Source of the DNA: Planctomycetota bacterium
GTDB taxonomy: Bacteria; Planctomycetota; JAJSAM01; JAJVHW01
Direction of reading: 5' to 3'
DNA length: 64,000 bases
Assembly (NCBI GenBank): GCA_021776825.1
Contig: JAJFFG010000030.1
Span: 1-64,000 of the forward strand
Below are positions 59,912 to 64,000 of this stretch, piece after piece (the stretch's first letter is position 1; every line of letters starts with the position of its first letter). A program made the translations under genes and the position numbers. The notes under the pieces were generated by a model that worked only from the letters and a program-made list of their open reading frames with translations, ran no database searches and was not told the origin of the DNA.

Positions 59912-60050
59912 GTGCACGTCGCGATGGCCGCGATGGACTCCACGCCGTAGGGAGAGGTGGCGGGCTGTGCCGGAGCGATTCCGTTGGAGCCATGCGACCG
60001 GGTTCGCGGAGGCGCAGCGCGACAGCCGACCGGCGCGGCCCACGAACTGT

Positions 60051-60130
60051 TCCCCTGCTCCCCTGCTCCCGTGCTCCCGTGCTCCCGTGCTTCCGTGTGC
60101 CGCCGTGCCGCCGTGCCGCCGTGCCGCTGT
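60051..60130. repeat. 8-bp tandem repeat, ten units
   Basis: Units in order: TCCCCTGC twice, TCCCGTGC three times, TTCCGTGT, GCCGCCGT three times, GCCGCTGT. A probable variable-number repeat upstream of nothing obvious on the plus strand and past the stop of the minus-strand gene. Confidence 0.85.
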
Positions 60131-60189
60131 GGTGGAACCCCACCGGCGAGGGACGAGCCGCGGATGTGGCTCTCGGCTCGACAAAGCCG

Positions 60190-60813
60190 TCAGAGCACGT
60201 CGAGGACGGCGGCGACCTCATCGTCCGGGAGCAGGTCTCCGGCAGCATCGATGGCCGCGCGGATGCACGACGCTTCCGCCCCGCAGGCCAGAGCCCCGCG
60301 GACGTGGCCGCCGAGCTGATTGCGGAGCGCCAGCGCCGCGAGCATCACGACGGCGAGCGCCTCTCGCACGGCGGCGTCGAGACCGCCGCGTGCGAGCACC
60401 CGTCCGTACGCGTCTTCGAGGACCCAGTGCGGCAGTTCGGGGTCCAGGTCGAGCAGCCGTTCGATGACGCGCTCCGCGTGGCGTCCGTAGACGCGGTCGA
60501 AGAAGGCGCGTCCGCGCCGACGGAGCGTCGCGCGCAGGGTCGCGTCGTCCTCCGGCAGTCCGGGCTCCGGCTGCGCGGCATACGAGTCCCCAGCGCGATC
60601 CCGGGCGGCGCGCCACGCCGCAAGCGCATCCAGAGTGCGCGGGAACCCGGCAAACGGGGCCACGAGGAGCAACGCCTCACGGATCGCATCCCGTGGGCAC
60701 GACGAGCGGAGCGCCGCATCCAGCGCGGCGTCCAGGCGGTCACGTCGACCGATCGCTGCCGCGGCAGCAATCGGGGCGAGGATCGACGCCAGGTCCGCCA
60801 TGCTGTCGGACAT
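60190..60813 (-). CDS. Carboxymuconolactone decarboxylase/AhpD-like protein
   Basis: All-helical protein of 207 residues with two similar halves. The first half has SSCPRDAIREALLLVAPFAG followed by FPRTLDALAAW, and the second LDAAVREALAVVMLAALALR with LGGHVRGALACGAEASCIRA, the pattern of the CMD/AhpD family. The classical redox C-x-x-C of AhpD is not present, so decarboxylase or unknown activity is likely. Start at MSDSMADL (second ATG at 60801 possible). It lies 34 bp after the TPR gene and may be co-transcribed. Confidence 0.7.
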   Translation of the reverse strand: MSDSMADLASILAPIAAAAAIGRRDRLDAALDAALRSSCPRDAIREALLLVAPFAGFPRTLDALAAWRAARDRAGDSYAAQPEPGLPEDDATLRATLRRRGRAFFDRVYGRHAERVIERLLDLDPELPHWVLEDAYGRVLARGGLDAAVREALAVVMLAALALRNQLGGHVRGALACGAEASCIRAAIDAAGDLLPDDEVAAVLDVL

Positions 60814-60847
60814 CAGGTCGCGCGCGTCCGGGAGCGTTGCACGACTC

Positions 60848-61414
60848 TCAGGCGTCGTCGGCGTTGAGGATCTCGGCGAGGACGCGCTCCCAATCGACCG
60901 CCACGGCCTCGTCCGGCCGGATCGGTCCCATGCGATGGAAGCGTTCCCACTCCTCCGCATTCACGCAGTCACCCATCGTGTCGGGGCCGCCGATCCCCGT
61001 CAGACCGCTCAGGCCGTCGGGACCGCTCAAGCCCTCAATGCCGCTCAGGCCTGGGCGAAGCGGCTCGCCGAGGGCAACGGCGGGGAGCGACGGAGGTGCA
61101 TACCGCGCCGAGCCGTCGCTCATCGGAACGGCGGGCAGTCGCGGACGCATGGCCAGGAAGCGGGCAGGAGCGATCTGACGCGCCAGGAGCAGTTCGCGCT
61201 GTGCGCGCTGGAAGTCCCGCTCGCGCAGATAGACGCACGCGAGGCCGAAATGAGCCCGAAACGAGAACGGAACCAGGCGCGCGCAACGCTGAAATCGCGC
61301 TTTGGCGGCGGTCAGTCGACCGGACGCGAGGTCGCGCTCGGCGAGCGCCACCAGCACCGGCAGCACAGTGAGCCGCCGGATTGTTGTGGTCAGCCAGGCC
61401 AGGATTCCCTGCAT
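60848..61414 (-). CDS. TPR-like protein with Gly-rich GLSG repeat
   Basis: Protein of 188 residues. An amphipathic or membrane-touching N-terminus (ILAWLTTTIRRLTVLPVLVA) is followed by two TPR-like helix pairs (ERDLASGRLTAAKARFQRCA, YLRERDFQRAQRELLLARQI). A Gly/Leu-rich stretch around 122-146 (GIEGLSGPDGLSGLTGIGG) looks collagen-like but is short. The C-terminus is acidic (WERVLAEILNADDA). No enzyme activity predicted; a scaffold or assembly factor is possible. ATG start; divergent from the DUF4388 gene 216 bp away. Confidence 0.7.
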   Translation of the reverse strand: MQGILAWLTTTIRRLTVLPVLVALAERDLASGRLTAAKARFQRCARLVPFSFRAHFGLACVYLRERDFQRAQRELLLARQIAPARFLAMRPRLPAVPMSDGSARYAPPSLPAVALGEPLRPGLSGIEGLSGPDGLSGLTGIGGPDTMGDCVNAEEWERFHRMGPIRPDEAVAVDWERVLAEILNADDA

Positions 61415-61630
61415 ACGAGCCTCGATCGGAGAGCCACAGCGTAGCGGACAACCTCAAGATCACGCAGAACCACGACCGATGAGACCGAGTCAGGACCTTC
61501 GGCAGTTCCGAGGGCTCCCGACGACGGAGTCCGGTGCGCGTGCACCGGCAGGAGGACCGAACGGCGTGACCCGCTGCTGTCACCCGCTGATTGCCCGCGC
61601 ACGAGCCGCCCCTCGCTCTGGGGGTGCGGT

Positions 61631-64000
61631 ATGACGTCGCTCCGCGGCAACCTCAACTCCGTCGACCTGGCGAACATCTTCCAGATGCTCTCGATGAACC
61701 AGCGTGAGGGCACGCTGTACATCTACGGAGACGACGGTCGCAAGGCGATCTACTTCGGCCACGACGGCGTCTCGATGCTGGCACGCGGCAAGAGCCGCCA
61801 AGACGCGCTCGGGCGCATCCTGCTGCGGCACGACTGGGTCTCCGAGGAGCAGTTGCAGGACGCGTTGAAGCGCCAGGAAGAGGGCAGCGGCCGCATGCTC
61901 GGCCAGGTGCTCGTCGAGCAGGGCGTTGTCACGCGGCAGCAGATCGAGGACTCCCTCCGCATCCAGATCGAGGAGGAGGTCTACAACCTCTTCATCGCCG
62001 AGGGCGCGCAGTTCGAGTTCGAAGAGGGCGAGCCGGCGGAGGAGTTCCGCGAGCTGGCGGGCGCCAAGCGCGTCACCTTCAACGTGAACAGCCTCATCAT
62101 GGAGGCGGCGCAGCGCATCGACGAGTGGGAGTGGATCCGCACGATCGTGCCCACGGGAGACGAGATCTTCCGCTACACGGGCAAGAACGCGGATCTCGAG
62201 GACCCGATCTTCCAGAGCGCCGCCGCCGGCAAGGTGCTCGGCGCCGTGGACGGCCGCCTCTGCGTGAACGAGATCGTCGAGGCCTCGTTCGCGAACCGCT
62301 TCGACGTCTGCAAGATCCTCGCACTCCTGATCGAGTCCGAAGCGATGGCCGAGGTCGCGGTGCCGGAGCTGCGGCGCGAGGCCGAGAAGTCCGTGGCCGC
62401 GGGCGACACCGAGAGCGCGGTCAAGTACCTGTCGCGTCTCGTCGCCGTCAAGGGCGACACGCCCGAGATGCACCAGCAGCTCGCGGAGGCGCTCGAGAGC
62501 GAGCGCGAGCTCGAGCGCGCATCGTTCCACTACCGGGTGTTCGCGGAGATCCAGGCCGATGCCGGCACCGTGAAGCCGGCGTTCGAGACGTATCGCCGCA
62601 TCGTGGAGCTGCTGCCCACCGACCTCGCCGCGGCCGATCGCATGATCGAGATCTTCTCGATCAACCCGGACGGGCTCGAGGAGTACGCCCGTGAGGTGAT
62701 CGAGCGCGGCAAGGAGCTCGCCGAGATCTACGTCGAGCTGCGTCGCAGCAGCCGCGCGATCCAGGTCCTGCACCGCGTCGTCTCGCTCGGTCCGGACGAC
62801 CCGGATCTGCGCTCGCGCCTGATCGACGTTTACCTCGCGACCGGCATGACCGGCGAGGCCGTGGCCGAGTACGAGGCGCTCGCCGAGACCGCCCTGGCGG
62901 TGCGCGACTTCGCCGGCGCCGAGGTCATCTACCGCAAGATGCTCAGCATCGATCGCACGCGCGACGACGTCCTGGCGCGACTCAATCAGCTCATCTCGCG
63001 GAAGACCCAGCGTCGCCGCAGCGTCCGCAACTCGCTGGTCGCGTGTGCCGCGGTCGCGTTGATCGGCGTCGGTGCCTGGTACGCGATGCAGTTCTGGATC
63101 TCGTTCAGGGCCCAGACCGAGCGCAACGACGCCTCCGCGCAGTCGCTGCTCTCCGACACGCAGACGCGCCATGCCGTCGCCGACCAGGCTCTGGGCGCCG
63201 CGAACTCCGCGCTCGCGAGCAAGCTCGGCGAGGTCGACCAGCTGATCGAGGCGTACGAGAACCACGCGGACGGACGCGCCGAGGTGAAGCGCCTCGTCAA
63301 CGATGCGATCCAGGCCTACATGGCCATCGTGGAACAGCACCCCGGCACGCCGGGCGCCGCCCAGGCGCTCGAGACCACCGAGAGTCTGAACGAGGGACTG
63401 GCGCACCTCGGCAAGACCGAGGGGGACGCCCTGCTCATCATGGCGAAGCGCGCTCAGACGCTCTACGCCGAGGGCGAGGGCCTGGTCAATGCCGCCGCCC
63501 CGACCCGCCAGCAGTGGGAGAAGTTCGGCGCCGCCGTGCGTCTCGCAGCGCACTGCACGGAGTGGCTCGCCTCGCCGGAGGGCCAAGACTGTCAGGGCTA
63601 CGAGTCGAGCCTCCGAGAGAGCATCGAGTCGTTCGACTCGACGTCAATCCAGGTGCGCGAGCTGGTCGCGTCCGGTGACGCGAAGACCGCGTTCGATCGC
63701 GCGATGGATTTCATGTGCTCGTTCCCGCCGCCGGACCTGGCCGCGGAGTTCGCCGTGCCGATCGTCATTCGGTCGGAGCCGACCGGTGCTCGCATCGTGG
63801 TCGACGGAGTCGATACGGGCCTCTACGCCGACGCGCCGGTGTTCATCTCGCTGCGAGCAGGCGCGCGGATCGATCTCGAGCTCGACGGCTTCGAGCGCAC
63901 GGGTGTGACGATCGAGCCGAACGACGAGTACGACCCCAAGGTTCTGCGCGACTCAGTTCGGCGTGCGCACGTCGTTCCCATGCAAAAGGCGCTCGCATTC
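61631..64000 (+). CDS. DUF4388/TPR/PEGA membrane protein (cut by window end)
   Basis: At least 790 residues, open at the right edge. ATG with GGGGGTG just upstream. Order: N-terminal DUF4388 domain (LRGNLNSVDLANIFQMLSMN, GTLYIYGDDGRKAIYFGHDG) repeated in part, then a winged-helix-like region (LGQVLVEQGVVTRQQIEDSL), TPR-like helices (about 250-450), a membrane helix near residue 465-487 (NSLVACAAVALIGVGAWYAM), a coiled-coil/helical exported part, and a PEGA domain (VIRSEPTGARIVVDGVDTGL) near 714-755. Such proteins link cytoplasmic signalling to the envelope; role unknown. The remainder lies outside the window. Confidence 0.85.
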   Translation, partial: MTSLRGNLNSVDLANIFQMLSMNQREGTLYIYGDDGRKAIYFGHDGVSMLARGKSRQDALGRILLRHDWVSEEQLQDALKRQEEGSGRMLGQVLVEQGVVTRQQIEDSLRIQIEEEVYNLFIAEGAQFEFEEGEPAEEFRELAGAKRVTFNVNSLIMEAAQRIDEWEWIRTIVPTGDEIFRYTGKNADLEDPIFQSAAAGKVLGAVDGRLCVNEIVEASFANRFDVCKILALLIESEAMAEVAVPELRREAEKSVAAGDTESAVKYLSRLVAVKGDTPEMHQQLAEALESERELERASFHYRVFAEIQADAGTVKPAFETYRRIVELLPTDLAAADRMIEIFSINPDGLEEYAREVIERGKELAEIYVELRRSSRAIQVLHRVVSLGPDDPDLRSRLIDVYLATGMTGEAVAEYEALAETALAVRDFAGAEVIYRKMLSIDRTRDDVLARLNQLISRKTQRRRSVRNSLVACAAVALIGVGAWYAMQFWISFRAQTERNDASAQSLLSDTQTRHAVADQALGAANSALASKLGEVDQLIEAYENHADGRAEVKRLVNDAIQAYMAIVEQHPGTPGAAQALETTESLNEGLAHLGKTEGDALLIMAKRAQTLYAEGEGLVNAAAPTRQQWEKFGAAVRLAAHCTEWLASPEGQDCQGYESSLRESIESFDSTSIQVRELVASGDAKTAFDRAMDFMCSFPPPDLAAEFAVPIVIRSEPTGARIVVDGVDTGLYADAPVFISLRAGARIDLELDGFERTGVTIEPNDEYDPKVLRDSVRRAHVVPMQKALAF

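Larger units (their letters stand above)
59832..60189. other. Noncoding interval with two repeat tracts
   Basis: No gene seen in these 358 bp. It contains a degenerate CACGGCGA-type periodic tract (59871-59911) and a ten-unit 8-bp tandem repeat (60051-60130). The rest shows no promoter or gene I can support. Confidence 0.7.

Noticed and set aside
60051-60130. CRISPR array
   Set aside because: Units are 8 bp and contiguous with no spacers.

Overview
The window is about 64 kb of very GC-rich chromosomal DNA with densely packed genes, many GTG starts, and ATGA/GTGA/TGATG stop-start overlaps. There is no rRNA or tRNA, so no direct taxonomic marker. The gene content points to a Gram-negative bacterium, most likely an uncultured member of Planctomycetota (inference, moderate confidence): large secreted FG-GAP/TIG proteins, a squalene-cyclase-repeat protein, a big Ser/Thr kinase with an FHA partner, a DUF4388/PEGA protein, an exosortase/EpsI pair, lipopolysaccharide-core-type glycosyltransferases and WaaP-like kinases. 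I see no phage, plasmid, transposase or CRISPR array.

Layout. 0.1-10.5 kb: three tandem paralogous giant secreted FG-GAP proteins (minus strand). 10.6-15.9 kb: a methyltransferase-like membrane protein, a cyclase-family lipoprotein, a tiny membrane protein, then a 14-heme c-type cytochrome overlapping an outer-membrane beta-barrel gene, which together resemble a porin-cytochrome conduit. 16-18.3 kb: a ferredoxin plus PH-like membrane protein operon, divergent from a LysR regulator whose start codon sits in a perfect palindrome. 18.3-22.9 kb: a sigma-54 activator divergent from a VIT/VWA surface protein, followed by a rhombosortase; the VIT/VWA C-terminus looks like a GlyGly-CTERM sorting tail. 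22.9-28.7 kb: a prenyltransferase-repeat membrane protein, a methyltransferase and a large TPR lipoprotein. 28.7-29.2 kb: a gene-free, unusually structured interval with a candidate four-way-junction RNA. 29.2-32.6 kb: EpsI, exosortase and an SLC13-type transporter.

32.7-45.3 kb is an envelope-polysaccharide/lipid region: an ABC exporter fused to an extracytoplasmic sensor-like domain, four glycosyltransferases and three WaaP/Kdo-kinase-like genes (one with two kinase domains). 45.3-45.95 kb: a small membrane protein bracketed by REP-like inverted repeats. 45.9-50.6 kb: a large secreted protein of unknown function, a heptosyltransferase-family protein and a secreted cyclophilin. 50.7-54.6 kb: an ECF sigma factor, a ZAS-type anti-sigma factor and a DsbD-like thiol reductase whose catalytic CxxC is encoded as TGA-x-x-TGC, with a stem-loop just downstream, so a probable selenoprotein. 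54.7-64 kb: a signalling block (FHA protein, 1226-aa Ser/Thr kinase, small HTH/zinc-motif/membrane protein), a carboxymuconolactone-decarboxylase-like protein, a TPR protein, and a DUF4388/PEGA protein cut by the window end.

How the parts may work together: the theme is the cell envelope, meaning export and surface attachment of proteins (rhombosortase, exosortase), building of the outer-membrane glycolipid, electron or thiol transfer across the envelope, and one-component or sigma-factor control of these. The most notable items are the probable selenoprotein DsbD in an apparent redox sigma/anti-sigma operon, the rhombosortase-substrate pair, the 14-heme cytochrome/barrel pair, and the structured RNA candidate at 28965-29060.
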